DNA from: Chlorobiota bacterium
GTDB taxonomy: Bacteria; Bacteroidota; Ignavibacteria; OLB7
Length of the DNA stretch: 64,000 nucleotides
Assembly (NCBI GenBank): GCA_016700335.1
Contig: CP065014.1
Span: 2,083,001 to 2,147,000, forward strand
Reading direction: 5' to 3'
Shown here: in pieces, positions 1 to 9,346 of the stretch
Layout: each line of letters opens with the position of its first letter
Position numbering within the stretch: the first letter of the stretch is position 1
Notes under the pieces: generated by a model
What the model was told of the DNA's origin: nothing
Seen by the model: the letters and a program-made list of their open reading frames with translations, nothing else
The model's database searches: none
Translations under genes and position numbers: made by a program

Positions 1-451
1 TTATTGTTAAGTTCCCAGTTAAACCATTCAAACTTTTTACAACAGGAGCATCATCTGATAAATTATCAGCAATTCCTGCATGTAAAGCATAAGGAACTGA
101 TGTTAGTGGTGTACGTGGTTGTAATTCAGGTCCACCATCAACTGATACACCTAAAAAATAAGCACGATCAAAAGTTAAACTTGTTGGAATTGGAGTACTT
201 GTCCCAATTATCACGTTAAAAACACCACGAATTACAGGTACAGATTGAATTTCAAAATACAATGGGGTTGTTCCAAATGCACTTGAATAAAGTGTTAATT
301 TTAAAACATGATTTCCATCTGGAAGTAAAGTTCCATTTGGATCTGTCAAAACTCCTTGGTAACTTAATATTCTAGGAATTTGAGCATAAACTCCGCTGTG
401 AATAGTGCATAGAGCTACTATTAGCAAAAGAAATTTAAATGATAATTTCAT
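1..451 (-). CDS. Secreted surface protein, tail-fibre-like N-terminus (3' end outside window)
   Basis: The reading frame starts with ATG at 451 on the minus strand and stays open to the window edge, giving about 150 residues. It opens with a typical signal peptide (hydrophobic LLLIVALC, then GVYAQ before the mature start). The mature part begins IPRILSYQGVLTDPNG and contains FDRAYFLGVSVDGGPELQPR and PYALHAG. This pattern is seen in many FCB-group secreted proteins whose C-termini resemble phage tail fibres, often with a collagen-like or S74 chaperone domain. The last visible residues, SLNGLTGNLTI, fit the start of such a fibre region. Function is inferred to be cell-surface or extracellular; the C-terminus that would decide it is missing. 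It is divergent from the regulator at 674, with 222 bases between. Confidence 0.75.
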   Translation of the reverse strand, partial: MKLSFKFLLLIVALCTIHSGVYAQIPRILSYQGVLTDPNGTLLPDGNHVLKLTLYSSAFGTTPLYFEIQSVPVIRGVFNVIIGTSTPIPTSLTFDRAYFLGVSVDGGPELQPRTPLTSVPYALHAGIADNLSDDAPVVKSLNGLTGNLTI

Positions 452-673
452 TAAATGATTAAAAATATATTGATGTAATGTAAAATTTTATAATTATAGA
501 AACTCAAAAAACTTAAATTTATATTGACTAAAAAACTTAAAGTAGTAAAATGTTACAATAACCATCTTATTTAAATATAAGATATTTTAATTATTTTCAA
601 TATTAGAAAATACTTTTTAAAAGTTTAGTTTTGCAAAGTTACAAATATTTTTTTCAATGAAAGCAATACTTTT

Positions 674-3600
674 ATGAGTTATATAATTGATTTTTTGAAT
701 TTTGGTTCTCTTCCTTTTGTAGGTAGGAATTTTTTAACCTCACAAATTATAGGATTTTGGAAGCAGAATTCAGAGTCAAGAACCCTAAGGACTGCATTAT
801 TAGAGGGTGAGGCAGGTGTTGGGAAAACTAGATTAATTGAAACTGTAATCCCACAAATAGTAGCACAAAAGGGTATTTGTGTACATATTAAATTATATCC
901 AGAATCAACTGCTTCCCTTTATTTACTCTTAGCTCAAGCACTTGATGAATCCTCTGCGAGAGAAATAATTAAAAGTTCTACTAAGCCATTTTTTAACGAA
1001 ATTATATCAAATCTTAGAAGAATATCTAGGATTAGAAATACTATTATTTTTATTGAAGATGCCCATTTAATATCAATTGAATCGAAAAGGGATTTAGGTA
1101 ACTTGCTTGAATCTTTATCTAATGAAGTTATTTCAGTTGTTTTTTTATCAAGACCTGTTGAAATGCCAGTTAGAGATTTGATTGATCTTTATAAAACTGA
1201 AGGTTGGTTTGTTAGTGGTTTATCAAAAGAGGATATATATGAAATGTGGAAATTGATTTTCAATTATGAACCTGACCCAAACATTATAGAAATTTTAAAT
1301 AGAGAGACAAAAGGTAACTCTTTGGCTTTAAAGTCTTCACTTAGAACTTTAGTTAATTCTGATGCAATAACTGAGTTTGATGGAAATTGGATGACTGAAT
1401 CCTCATTAAATACTATTGAAAGGATTGTTATAAAAAGCACACAATTAGTTGCAGATGCAATGGCATTTAACTTAGATGATGACGAGTTAAATACTGCACT
1501 TAAGCTGGCTACATTAGGTGAAGTTTTTTCTATGGAAGCTGCATCATATTTAATAGAAAATTCAGAAATTAATATTAAAAAATTAAAATTCAGAGGGTTA
1601 ATTGTTGATTCTCACTACTCTGCGAAAATACTATCTGGATGTAAAAAAAGTGAATACCAAGCATTAGCTTTCACCCATTCATTAGTTCATGAAAACTTGT
1701 TAAAGAAATCTCTAATTAATGTTGAAAAACTTTGTCAAATTATTTCAGAATCAACCCCTTTATATTCAGTAATTCCTTTTGATTTGTTAAGTAAATTTGA
1801 AATTGGGTTTGATGTTTTAGATCCTGATTTAATGAAAAAAACATTCTATTCATTACTAGACTTATCTTATGCAATTGATGAAACAACTGATTGGAAATTA
1901 GCACCAAGAATTTTCAAACCTGCTGAAAATTTGTTAGTAAATATATTATCACATTGCGATGAAGAGAATACTAAGATTTTTAAAGCTGAATTTTTAGGTT
2001 GTTCTTTAAATTTAATTTCTAGAGAAATGCGTACTGATTCATTTGAAGCAAATGCATTAGTATTTAAGAATTATACATCAGTTTATAAATCTACACGTTT
2101 AGCTGCTTTACATATTAAATCACTGATTTTCTATATTGGTAATCAAATTGTTTATAAAGGTGTTTATTCAGATTTAGATCAAAATTGGGAAGCGATTTCA
2201 AAAATTGTAAAAGATTATCCTTATGTAAGATATTCTATTGAGTATTTAGATTTTGTACGTGAATTTATAAAGTCTTTTAATCAATATCCATTCTCAAATG
2301 TTTCACATATAAAAAGTGCAATTAATGAATATAAAAACTTAATAAAAGATAATAATTTAGAAGATTCATTAAGAATTAAATGGATTGTTGAAGTTGGAAG
2401 TAATTTACTTTTATTGCCCATTGAAAATATCGATACATTAAATGAAAGAGAAAAATTTTTAATTGAAATTGATTCAATTCCGGAAAGTAGGAATGCTGAT
2501 ACACAGCTAGCCAAAGCTAGATTCCTTTATTCAACGGGAAATTATTCCCAATCAACAAGCACATTAGCTTTGGTAGCAAATTTAGAAAAAGCTAAAGGTC
2601 AAAACATTGGATCTGGGGTTGGAATGATGCTTTTACTAATCTGTAAAGGATTTTTAGGACTTGATTATCAATCTACTTCTGATGGAATTTTCAAGATTCT
2701 TGAAATTTCAAATGATTTTAAAAAACCAGTTTTTTATAATTTATTACTATTATTTTTAGTTAGAAATTGGGATCAAAATATATCTCATTTTATTTCAAAT
2801 TTTTATTACCAAATTGAAGAAGCTCCTATCAAATATAGATTTTATTATGCAGCAGTTACTGATAAAATTGATGAAATTTTAAATTTAATTAAAGATAAAA
2901 ATCTTGTTGACGATCCTGAATTTTTAGCAATTACTACAATGATTTCTAAAAATGAAATTAGTAATGAAGCTAAAGTAGCATTTGATAATATTCAATCTAA
3001 ACCAATTTTTTTAAATAAGGATTTTATAGATAAAATTTTACTTTTAAAATTGATGGGTATTTGGGAGAAGAAAAAGAGAAATAATGTAAATTATTTTACT
3101 GACAAACTTAAAGAAATATGCATTCAAATTACTGAATGGAGTTTGAAAAGTGGAATACTTCCTGTTATCGAAAATGTTATTACAAACTTTAGCCACTTTT
3201 TTGATAAAGATAATTTGAAATTTTATAAAAGCAAAGTGATTGCTTTTAATAAAGAAAGAAATGTTCAAATTAAAATTGAAGATACAAGTTCAGATAAATT
3301 AAAGATTTGTTTGTTTGGGACAATATCTGTAACTCACCCTAAAAAAGAAACACATAAACTTCGTGGTGAAAGAATTAGGTATTGTATTGGTGGTATTGTT
3401 GCTAATCATTTGATGAAGTTTAAATTAGAATTAGATGAGTTTAACTCCATTGTTACTGGTGAAGATATTCCAGAACTTGGCAAAACTGCTATGCGCACAG
3501 TAAGACATAGGTTGCGGGAACTACTAGGTGATGAACCATTAATATTGACTGATGGTGAACCTATGAGATTTAATCTTGAAATTGCTGATGTCGATATTAT

Positions 3601-3967
3601 TGACGCATTTAATTATTTAAAAAATGCAAAAAAAGATCTTAAAAATAATAAGTTAAATAATGCTGCAAATAATTTAATAAAAGTCTATAATTTGATAGAT
3701 GGTGGGGTTTCTTTTCCTGGATTGTATTCTAATTTTTTTGAATCTTTACGTGAAGATTGGGAAAATTCATTAAGAGAAATTACCAATAATGTTTGTAAAT
3801 CTCTTTTAGAAGAACAAGACTTTATTCATGCTGAAGCTATATTAGAACAAGCAGTTAAAACATTGATTGGCGATGAAGAACTTTCTTTTTTATATGAGCA
3901 AACTTTGATCAAACAAAGTAAAAGTGCTGAAGCAGAAATAGTCATGATGAAAAATGATGATTATTAG
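674..3967 (+). CDS. Large AAA-ATPase transcriptional regulator with C-terminal SARP/BTAD module
   Basis: This 1097-residue protein starts with an AAA/STAND-type ATPase: Walker A EGEAGVGKT at about residues 44-52 and Walker B TIIFIEDAH at about 123-131. A long helical, probably TPR-like middle follows. From about residue 873 the sequence LKICLFGTISV, LRGERIRY, RHRLRELLGDEPLILTDGE and ADVDIIDAFNYL reads as an OmpR-like winged helix of the SARP type followed by a bacterial transcriptional activator (BTAD) domain. In AfsR-type regulators the SARP module is N-terminal; here it is at the C-terminus, as the DNA-binding domain is in MalT/LAL proteins. No signal peptide or membrane segment is visible, so it should act in the cytoplasm as an ATP-dependent, ligand-controlled activator. 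Target genes are unknown. It stands alone, with the FecCD permease 126 bases downstream. Confidence 0.75.
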   Translation: MSYIIDFLNFGSLPFVGRNFLTSQIIGFWKQNSESRTLRTALLEGEAGVGKTRLIETVIPQIVAQKGICVHIKLYPESTASLYLLLAQALDESSAREIIKSSTKPFFNEIISNLRRISRIRNTIIFIEDAHLISIESKRDLGNLLESLSNEVISVVFLSRPVEMPVRDLIDLYKTEGWFVSGLSKEDIYEMWKLIFNYEPDPNIIEILNRETKGNSLALKSSLRTLVNSDAITEFDGNWMTESSLNTIERIVIKSTQLVADAMAFNLDDDELNTALKLATLGEVFSMEAASYLIENSEINIKKLKFRGLIVDSHYSAKILSGCKKSEYQALAFTHSLVHENLLKKSLINVEKLCQIISESTPLYSVIPFDLLSKFEIGFDVLDPDLMKKTFYSLLDLSYAIDETTDWKLAPRIFKPAENLLVNILSHCDEENTKIFKAEFLGCSLNLISREMRTDSFEANALVFKNYTSVYKSTRLAALHIKSLIFYIGNQIVYKGVYSDLDQNWEAISKIVKDYPYVRYSIEYLDFVREFIKSFNQYPFSNVSHIKSAINEYKNLIKDNNLEDSLRIKWIVEVGSNLLLLPIENIDTLNEREKFLIEIDSIPESRNADTQLAKARFLYSTGNYSQSTSTLALVANLEKAKGQNIGSGVGMMLLLICKGFLGLDYQSTSDGIFKILEISNDFKKPVFYNLLLLFLVRNWDQNISHFISNFYYQIEEAPIKYRFYYAAVTDKIDEILNLIKDKNLVDDPEFLAITTMISKNEISNEAKVAFDNIQSKPIFLNKDFIDKILLLKLMGIWEKKKRNNVNYFTDKLKEICIQITEWSLKSGILPVIENVITNFSHFFDKDNLKFYKSKVIAFNKERNVQIKIEDTSSDKLKICLFGTISVTHPKKETHKLRGERIRYCIGGIVANHLMKFKLELDEFNSIVTGEDIPELGKTAMRTVRHRLRELLGDEPLILTDGEPMRFNLEIADVDIIDAFNYLKNAKKDLKNNKLNNAANNLIKVYNLIDGGVSFPGLYSNFFESLREDWENSLREITNNVCKSLLEEQDFIHAEAILEQAVKTLIGDEELSFLYEQTLIKQSKSAEAEIVMMKNDDY

Positions 3968-4093
3968 AATTTGCTCAAATTTCAAAATACATTTAATTTA
4001 ACTTTTCATATACTTTCATTTCCTTTAATTTCATAAATAATATTAAATATATTTTACATTCAAATCAATAATTTTAAAATACAATATCCTTTT

Positions 4094-5038
4094 TTGAAAG
4101 GCATTGTCTTGCTTTCATTTGTAGCAATTATCTGTTTGGTAATTGGATCTAATAATGTATTTGTGAATGGTTTGAACAATTTAAACACTCAAATTATATT
4201 TGATCTGAGATTACCCAGGATTGTTTTATCAATTAGTATTGGAGCTTCATTAGCTTTTTGTGGAGCTGTTTTTCAAGCACTATTAAGAAACCCATTAGCC
4301 GAACCATATATTCTTGGAATTTCAAACGGATGTAGTATAGGTGCAATGATTGGTCTTTATTTAGGTTTGAATACACCATTTGTTTGGCTTTTCTCATTTT
4401 TAACTGGTGGATTAGTAATAATTTTAGTGCTGAAAATTGCAAACAAACAAAAAGCCTCAAATAAAAACGAGTCTTTGTTAATTGCTGGAGTTATGATATC
4501 AGCTTTAAGTGCTGGGATAATATTTTTATTGCTACATATTTTAGGGAATAATATCAGAAATGCAATTCAATGGATGTTAGGTGATTTGAGCTCAATAGAT
4601 AAAACAATTGGTTATTTTTCATTTTTACTTTTTATTGTTGTTTCTATTTTCTCAAAGTACATAGGTAATATTTTAAATGCATTTTCTTTGGGTGAAGAAG
4701 AAGCTATTACTCTTGGATTAAATACTGTTATTGTTAGAAAATACATTTATATTCTTGTATCTTTAATAATTGGAATTTCAGTTTCTATGTGCGGTGCTAT
4801 AGGCTTTATTGGTTTAGTTGTACCACATATTGTTAGATATAAATTTGGATCTGATAATAAAATTTTATTACCATTAACAATTATTCTCGGTGGATTATTT
4901 TTGTTGATAAGTGACACAATAGCAAGAGTTTTACCAATGTTTTTGGGGCTGAATACTGGGGAACTTCCAGTTGGTGCTGTTACCGCATTAATTGGTGCAC
5001 CAATTTTTATTTTTTTTTCTAGAAAATCTCATTCATAA
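4094..5038 (+). CDS. FecCD/BtuC-family ABC transporter permease (iron-siderophore, haem or cobalamin uptake)
   Basis: This polytopic inner-membrane protein of 314 residues has the family signature RLPRIVLSISIGASLAFCGA followed by RNPLAEPYILGISNG near the N-terminus. It also has the GFIGLVVPHIVR loop and a C-terminal segment LPVGAVTALIGAPIFIFF typical of BtuC/FecD/FhuB permeases. The start is TTG at 4094; the frame is open back to 4037 without an ATG, so an unusual start or a missed upstream start is possible. No ATP-binding subunit, periplasmic binding protein or TonB receptor lies next to it. The partners must be elsewhere, and the substrate cannot be told from this window. Its stop lies 7 bases from the end of the convergent queA. 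Confidence 0.85.
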   Translation: MKGIVLLSFVAIICLVIGSNNVFVNGLNNLNTQIIFDLRLPRIVLSISIGASLAFCGAVFQALLRNPLAEPYILGISNGCSIGAMIGLYLGLNTPFVWLFSFLTGGLVIILVLKIANKQKASNKNESLLIAGVMISALSAGIIFLLLHILGNNIRNAIQWMLGDLSSIDKTIGYFSFLLFIVVSIFSKYIGNILNAFSLGEEEAITLGLNTVIVRKYIYILVSLIIGISVSMCGAIGFIGLVVPHIVRYKFGSDNKILLPLTIILGGLFLLISDTIARVLPMFLGLNTGELPVGAVTALIGAPIFIFFSRKSHS

Positions 5039-5045
5039 AAATTAT

Positions 5046-6266
5046 TTATCTGATTATCAAACAACTATCTCCATAACTTAAAAACCTATAGTTATTAATC
5101 AATGCATATTCATATAACATTCTCCATTTCCCAGTTCCTCCTAGCATAGATTCTATAAGCATTAGCAAAGTACTTTGTGGTTGATGGAAATTTGTAATTA
5201 ATCCATCGCAAGTGTTAATCTTATAGGTAGGAATTATCATTAATGATGTCTCACCACGTAGCTCTACATAATTTTTTTCTTGTAAAAATTCTAATACTTT
5301 TGTGAATGATTCTAACAAACTTGGCTTAACAAATTTAAAATCATAGGGTGTACTTTGATGAATTACAAATTCATTAGTTAAGTTATAAATTAATAGTGTT
5401 CCAAACCAATACATCGATTCTAAAGTTCTTAATGTGGTTGTACCAACAAAATAAACTTTACCTTTTTTATTTATTGTTTCAATATATTTTTCAATTGTAA
5501 TTATTGGAATAATTATTTTTTCTGAATGCATTTTATGATTAGTTATATTTTCAGTTTTAACTGGTATAAATGTGCCAGCACTTACATGCAAAGTTACTTT
5601 TTGAAAATTTGAATCTTTTTTTATAAGTTTTTTTAAAACATCGTCTGTGAAATGAAGACCAGCAGTAGGAGCTGCAACAGCACCATCATTTTCAGCATAA
5701 ACTGTTTGGTAATCATGAGCATCATCGTTATCTAATTCTCTTTTTATGTACGGTGGTAAAGGAATTTTCCCTATGTTTTCAAGAATTTCCGAAAATGTTA
5801 TTTCACTGGAATATTCAAAGTTTACAATAATATCATTTGATAATTTTGTAAAAGTAAATTTCAATTCTTGTTCTAAAACATGAATCTTATATACTTCTTT
5901 CAACTGTTTTTTAGATAAATTTCCAGTCATACATATCCAAGAACAATTTCCTTTTGAAGATAAAGTAATCACTGTGTCAGTTGATGGATACTTAGGCTCA
6001 AGTAAAAATATTTCTGCATTTAATTCGTTACTTTTTCGAAATGGAATCCTAGCTTTAATTACTTTAGTATCGTTTGCAATTATCAAAGATCCTTTTTCTA
6101 TAAACTTATCTATTTCTTCAAACCAATTGTGACTTATTTCATTTTCTAAACATTTATATACTAACAATTTACTCTTTGATCTAATTCTAAGTGGTTTTAA
6201 AGCAATCTTTTCAACTGGTAAATTGTAATCAAAATCCTTTGTTTTTATTTGGTTTGTTGTTATCAT
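5046..6266 (-). CDS. queA: S-adenosylmethionine:tRNA ribosyltransferase-isomerase QueA
   Basis: QueA transfers and isomerises the ribosyl part of S-adenosylmethionine onto 7-aminomethyl-7-deazaguanine in tRNA, making epoxyqueuosine in the queuosine pathway. The family blocks are all present: AAPTAGLHFT in the middle, LHVSAGTFIPVK, VGTTTLRTLES and the C-terminal LITNFHQPQSTLLMLIESML. At 406 residues it is longer than the roughly 350-residue enterobacterial protein, as is usual in the Bacteroidota group. No other queuosine gene is adjacent. The start codon at 6266 lies only 6 bases after a TATTTTTG element, so the transcript may be leaderless. Confidence 0.95.
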   Translation of the reverse strand: MITTNQIKTKDFDYNLPVEKIALKPLRIRSKSKLLVYKCLENEISHNWFEEIDKFIEKGSLIIANDTKVIKARIPFRKSNELNAEIFLLEPKYPSTDTVITLSSKGNCSWICMTGNLSKKQLKEVYKIHVLEQELKFTFTKLSNDIIVNFEYSSEITFSEILENIGKIPLPPYIKRELDNDDAHDYQTVYAENDGAVAAPTAGLHFTDDVLKKLIKKDSNFQKVTLHVSAGTFIPVKTENITNHKMHSEKIIIPIITIEKYIETINKKGKVYFVGTTTLRTLESMYWFGTLLIYNLTNEFVIHQSTPYDFKFVKPSLLESFTKVLEFLQEKNYVELRGETSLMIIPTYKINTCDGLITNFHQPQSTLLMLIESMLGGTGKWRMLYEYALINNYRFLSYGDSCLIIR

Positions 6267-6271
6267 ACTTG

Positions 6272-6289
6272 CAAAAATAGTTACTTTTG
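6272..6289. promoter_or_regulatory. Divergent pair of Bacteroidota-type -7 elements between queA and the LolC/E permease
   Basis: On the minus strand TATTTTTG (6279 down to 6272) matches the Bacteroidota -7 consensus TAnnTTTG and lies 5 bases before the queA ATG. On the plus strand TACTTTTG (6282-6289) also matches and lies 4 bases before the ATG at 6294. A TTG at 6257-6259 gives the plus-strand element a possible -33 partner. A clear -33 for queA is not seen. With starts about 7 bases downstream of the -7 element, both mRNAs would have almost no leader. Inferred from pattern only. Confidence 0.5.
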
Positions 6290-6293
6290 TGGA

Positions 6294-7535
6294 ATGCTAG
6301 GATTTGAAAGTTTTGTTGCAAGAAGATACCTTCGAGTTAAAAGAAAAATAAATTTAATTACAATAATTTCAGTAATATCAACTGTTGGTATAACTATTGG
6401 TGTAGCTGCATTGATTTGTGTATTATCTGTGTTTAATGGATTCAATGGAGTAGTTAGAAATTTACTTGTAAAGTTTGACCCTCATATTAGAATTACATAT
6501 TCAAATAAAGAAATAAACAAATTAAATTTCAATGAAGATTCGCTAACAAATATTATTTTTAAAAACCCTCAAGTTAAAGCTGTATCATCGTTTGCCGATG
6601 GCAGATCTGCAATTATAACAAAAAATGGTTTAAAAATTGTTCAAATTCATGGCGTTAATAAAAAGGATTTAATCAATACAATTGGGCTTAATGAATTCAT
6701 AACTCAAGGTGAATTTAAAGACTTTAAAGAAGGAGAATTACCAACAATTGTAATAGGTGGAGGTTTAATTTATGACTTAAATGTACACAGGGGAGATACA
6801 ATCTCTATTCTAAGTCAAAATGGTTTGGAGGAATCATTACTTCAATCAATCACACCTGAAATTATTAGATGCGTGATTTCGGGGATTTTTGTTTCTAATA
6901 ATAAAGATTATGATTCATACATAGCATTTGTAAATTTAAAAACTGCAAAAGAACTTTTCGGAAGAACTGTTTCTAATACAGGATTGCAATTAAGAATAAA
7001 AGATTTTAAAGAATCCAGAAAAGTTGCAGATGAATTAAAAAATTCTTTATCAAAAGATTTAGTGATTGAAACTTGGGAAGATTTACATAAAGAACTATTC
7101 TCAGTTATGGAGCTTGAAAGATGGATAGCATACTTTATATTATTGATAATAATAATTGTTGCTGTTTTCAATATATTAGGATCACTTACAATGACTGTAA
7201 TTGAAAAACAAAGGGATATTGGTATTTTAAAAACAATGGGATTAAATGATAAATCGATTCTAAATATATTTCTTATTCAAGGTTCACTAATTGGTGTTTC
7301 TGGTTCAATTTTAGGAGTAATTTTAGGTATATTAATTTGTCTTGCTCAAGTTAAATATGGTTTGTTTAAACTTGATAATTCAATTTATATAATCCCTTCA
7401 ATCCCAGTTGAATTGAGATTTTGGGATATTTTTGTAATAACTTTTTCTTCTTTATTTCTTGCAATCACAGCAACCATTTATCCTGCTAAAAGAGCTTCAA
7501 AAATTAAGCCAGCAGAAGCAATTAGATGGGAATAA
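6294..7535 (+). CDS. ABC transporter permease of the LolC/LolE (FtsX/MacB) family
   Basis: The protein has the layout of lipoprotein-releasing permeases: a cytoplasmic start GFESFVARRYLRVKRK, a first membrane helix (TIISVISTVGITIGVAALI), a large periplasmic domain of about 220 residues, and three C-terminal membrane helices containing EKQRDIGILKTMG and ending PAKRASKIKPAEAIRWE. In the family such permeases pair with a LolD-type ATPase to extract lipoproteins from the inner membrane or to do related mechanotransmission. I chose ATG 6294 (413 residues) rather than an in-frame start at 6249, because the homologous N-terminus begins at MLGFESF and the region before it holds the queA start and promoter. 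No ATPase gene is adjacent. Confidence 0.85.
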   Translation: MLGFESFVARRYLRVKRKINLITIISVISTVGITIGVAALICVLSVFNGFNGVVRNLLVKFDPHIRITYSNKEINKLNFNEDSLTNIIFKNPQVKAVSSFADGRSAIITKNGLKIVQIHGVNKKDLINTIGLNEFITQGEFKDFKEGELPTIVIGGGLIYDLNVHRGDTISILSQNGLEESLLQSITPEIIRCVISGIFVSNNKDYDSYIAFVNLKTAKELFGRTVSNTGLQLRIKDFKESRKVADELKNSLSKDLVIETWEDLHKELFSVMELERWIAYFILLIIIIVAVFNILGSLTMTVIEKQRDIGILKTMGLNDKSILNIFLIQGSLIGVSGSILGVILGILICLAQVKYGLFKLDNSIYIIPSIPVELRFWDIFVITFSSLFLAITATIYPAKRASKIKPAEAIRWE

Positions 7536-7569
7536 AATTAGATTTATATTATTGAATATTTATAAAAAT

Positions 7570-9177
7570 TTAAACAATATTTTTTCCACAAATATATACT
7601 TTAACTCCAAGTTCATGAAAAGCCATTGCTTTATTAATCATTGCCTCAATTACTGTCTTCTCGTCATTTGCATAAGCTACTTGAACATGATTTGATTTAT
7701 GCCTTGCCATCATTTGATCGCGTGTAACTCCCTTAAATATAGTATGCATTATTGGCCATTGAGAAGTAGTTTCGTTCCATCTAAATTCTGTCTCTTCTTG
7801 TGGTAAGAAAACTACATTCCCAATTCCTATATCACAATGTAATTTTTCATTTTTTAAATATATTCTACTCCAAACAATATGACCAGGTTTTGAAATTCCT
7901 TTTAAAGTTCCTCCACCTAACTTAAAATACATAGGTGGTTGCCTTTCACTAGATGCACCTGCATATCCACCAATAAAATGTTCAGCTGGAGCTGCACCAG
8001 AAATTTCCAAAACCCACACAAATTCTTTACCATTCTCAAATTCATAATCTTTTCCCCACCTTAAATCATGTAAAGTTGTTTCAGGACTTAAACCCATCAA
8101 TATCCATAATCTATTCGTAATTAATGCATCGAGTCCAGCACACTCGTCAACTTCGTTGAAATGAGGAATAGCCTTTCCTTCATATAATATTTTTTTGTTT
8201 TTTTCGCTAAAAACTGGTGGTCTGTCCACATTGTTCAACATCCCTTCTGCTAAATCGGATGCTGGAGTTAAGTCTTTTAATCCTTGTTGATATTGTATCC
8301 CGATTAAATCACAACCAAACTCATCCGAAAGCCTAACTGAAGCAATATACATCTTACATTGTTCAATAACTTGATTCTTTGTTAGTTGAGTTTTCTCATT
8401 TCTCCCAAATTTAAAAGTAACTCCTTTATTTACTAACCATTTATAACAATCAATTGCTTCAGAATCACTTACAGTCAACATTTTAGCATATAATGTAGCT
8501 TGGCTTAATCTTTCTTTATATAAACCAGTTTTATGTAAAATACTATCTGGAATAATGGCATTATACATTCCCATACAGCCTTCATCAAACACACCCATAA
8601 TTGCTTTTTCTTTTTTCAATTTTACAGCAACTTCTTTACCCAATTTGAATTTGTTTTTTGAAAAAGTAATATCTTTAAATGGGATTACATGAGATTCATC
8701 ATGTTTAATCTTCCCTTTTTCAATCCAAGTTTTTAGGTTTTGCGTAAATTTTTCATCTAAAAAATCTTCGCTCCAAAGCGTACTATAGTTAATACCATCT
8801 TTAGTTAGAGAAGCATTTAAATTTAATAATCCAACCAATCCTGGCCATTTTCCACTCCAATTTGCAATTGTTAAAATATCTCCTTTATGAGTATTTAAAC
8901 CTGAAAATACATGATGAGAATATTGCCATACAGCTACAGCAACAATAACAGATGATTTTTTAGGAATACCTTTAAATACTTCAATTCCCATAGATTGACT
9001 ATCAATGAATCCATGTTTTTTTGATTTATCATAACCATGAGCTCTAATTACTTCAACTCCAAAGTCATTTAATACTTTAGTTAATTTATCTTCCATTAAT
9101 AACTGTGCTTCCCAACAATGTTGATTTGCACTTAGCCTTAAATCTCCACTTGCAACTAAATATATTTTATTTTTCAT
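7570..9177 (-). CDS. L-fucose/L-arabinose isomerase-family protein
   Basis: A soluble protein of about 535 residues that resembles the fucose/arabinose isomerase superfamily proteins common in Bacteroidota. The N-terminal half carries AHGYDKSKKHGFIDSQ and VAVAVWQYSHHVFSGL; the middle carries GCDLIGIQYQQGLKDL and NEVDECAGLDALITNR, where the acidic residues would be the expected metal/substrate ligands; the C-terminus has FIGGYAGASSERQPPMYFKL. The family interconverts aldoses and ketoses using Mn2+, but many such homologues have unproven substrates, so I would not name the sugar. ATG 9177 is preferred over an in-frame TTG at 9198 that overlaps the promoter. No sugar kinase or aldolase is adjacent. 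Confidence 0.65.
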   Translation of the reverse strand: MKNKIYLVASGDLRLSANQHCWEAQLLMEDKLTKVLNDFGVEVIRAHGYDKSKKHGFIDSQSMGIEVFKGIPKKSSVIVAVAVWQYSHHVFSGLNTHKGDILTIANWSGKWPGLVGLLNLNASLTKDGINYSTLWSEDFLDEKFTQNLKTWIEKGKIKHDESHVIPFKDITFSKNKFKLGKEVAVKLKKEKAIMGVFDEGCMGMYNAIIPDSILHKTGLYKERLSQATLYAKMLTVSDSEAIDCYKWLVNKGVTFKFGRNEKTQLTKNQVIEQCKMYIASVRLSDEFGCDLIGIQYQQGLKDLTPASDLAEGMLNNVDRPPVFSEKNKKILYEGKAIPHFNEVDECAGLDALITNRLWILMGLSPETTLHDLRWGKDYEFENGKEFVWVLEISGAAPAEHFIGGYAGASSERQPPMYFKLGGGTLKGISKPGHIVWSRIYLKNEKLHCDIGIGNVVFLPQEETEFRWNETTSQWPIMHTIFKGVTRDQMMARHKSNHVQVAYANDEKTVIEAMINKAMAFHELGVKVYICGKNIV

Positions 9178-9195
9178 TTTGATTTTATTATTTAA

Positions 9196-9226
9196 CAAAT
9201 ATAATCCTTTTTATGATAATTATCAA
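9196..9226 (-). promoter_or_regulatory. Bacteroidota-type promoter for the isomerase-like gene
   Basis: On the minus strand TTG (9226-9224), a 20-base spacer and TATATTTG (9203-9196) match the TTTG / TAnnTTTG promoter of Bacteroidota. The -7 element ends 18 bases before the ATG at 9177, leaving a very short leader. It lies just downstream of the terminator at 9297-9323, so the gene would be transcribed on its own. Confidence 0.6.
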
Positions 9227-9296
9227 TTTGTTTGGATACGTGATGCTTTTAACAATATGTGAGTATTAGAGTATATATTTAAGTTATTTAAAAAAT

Positions 9297-9323
9297 GGCT
9301 TTCAGTTTAAACAACTGAAAGCC
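9297..9323 (-). terminator. Rho-independent terminator after the lipoprotein gene
   Basis: Perfect inverted repeat GGCTTTCAGTT / AACTGAAAGCC with a 5-base loop. On the minus strand it is followed by a run of T. It lies 24 bases after the stop of the gene at 9347-10144. Confidence 0.85.
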
Positions 9324-9346
9324 AAATATAAATTCAAAATCATTAA

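Noticed and set aside
4..219. A plus-strand 71-residue frame at the window start
   Set aside because: It lies antisense within the clear secreted-protein gene on the minus strand and has low-complexity, His/Gln/Leu-rich content typical of a shadow frame.
4233..4460. Frames antisense to the FecCD permease, and similar antisense frames in the helicase, CrtI and ABC transporter genes
   Set aside because: All are contained in genes with strong family matches; they show no family features and no ribosome-binding or promoter context.
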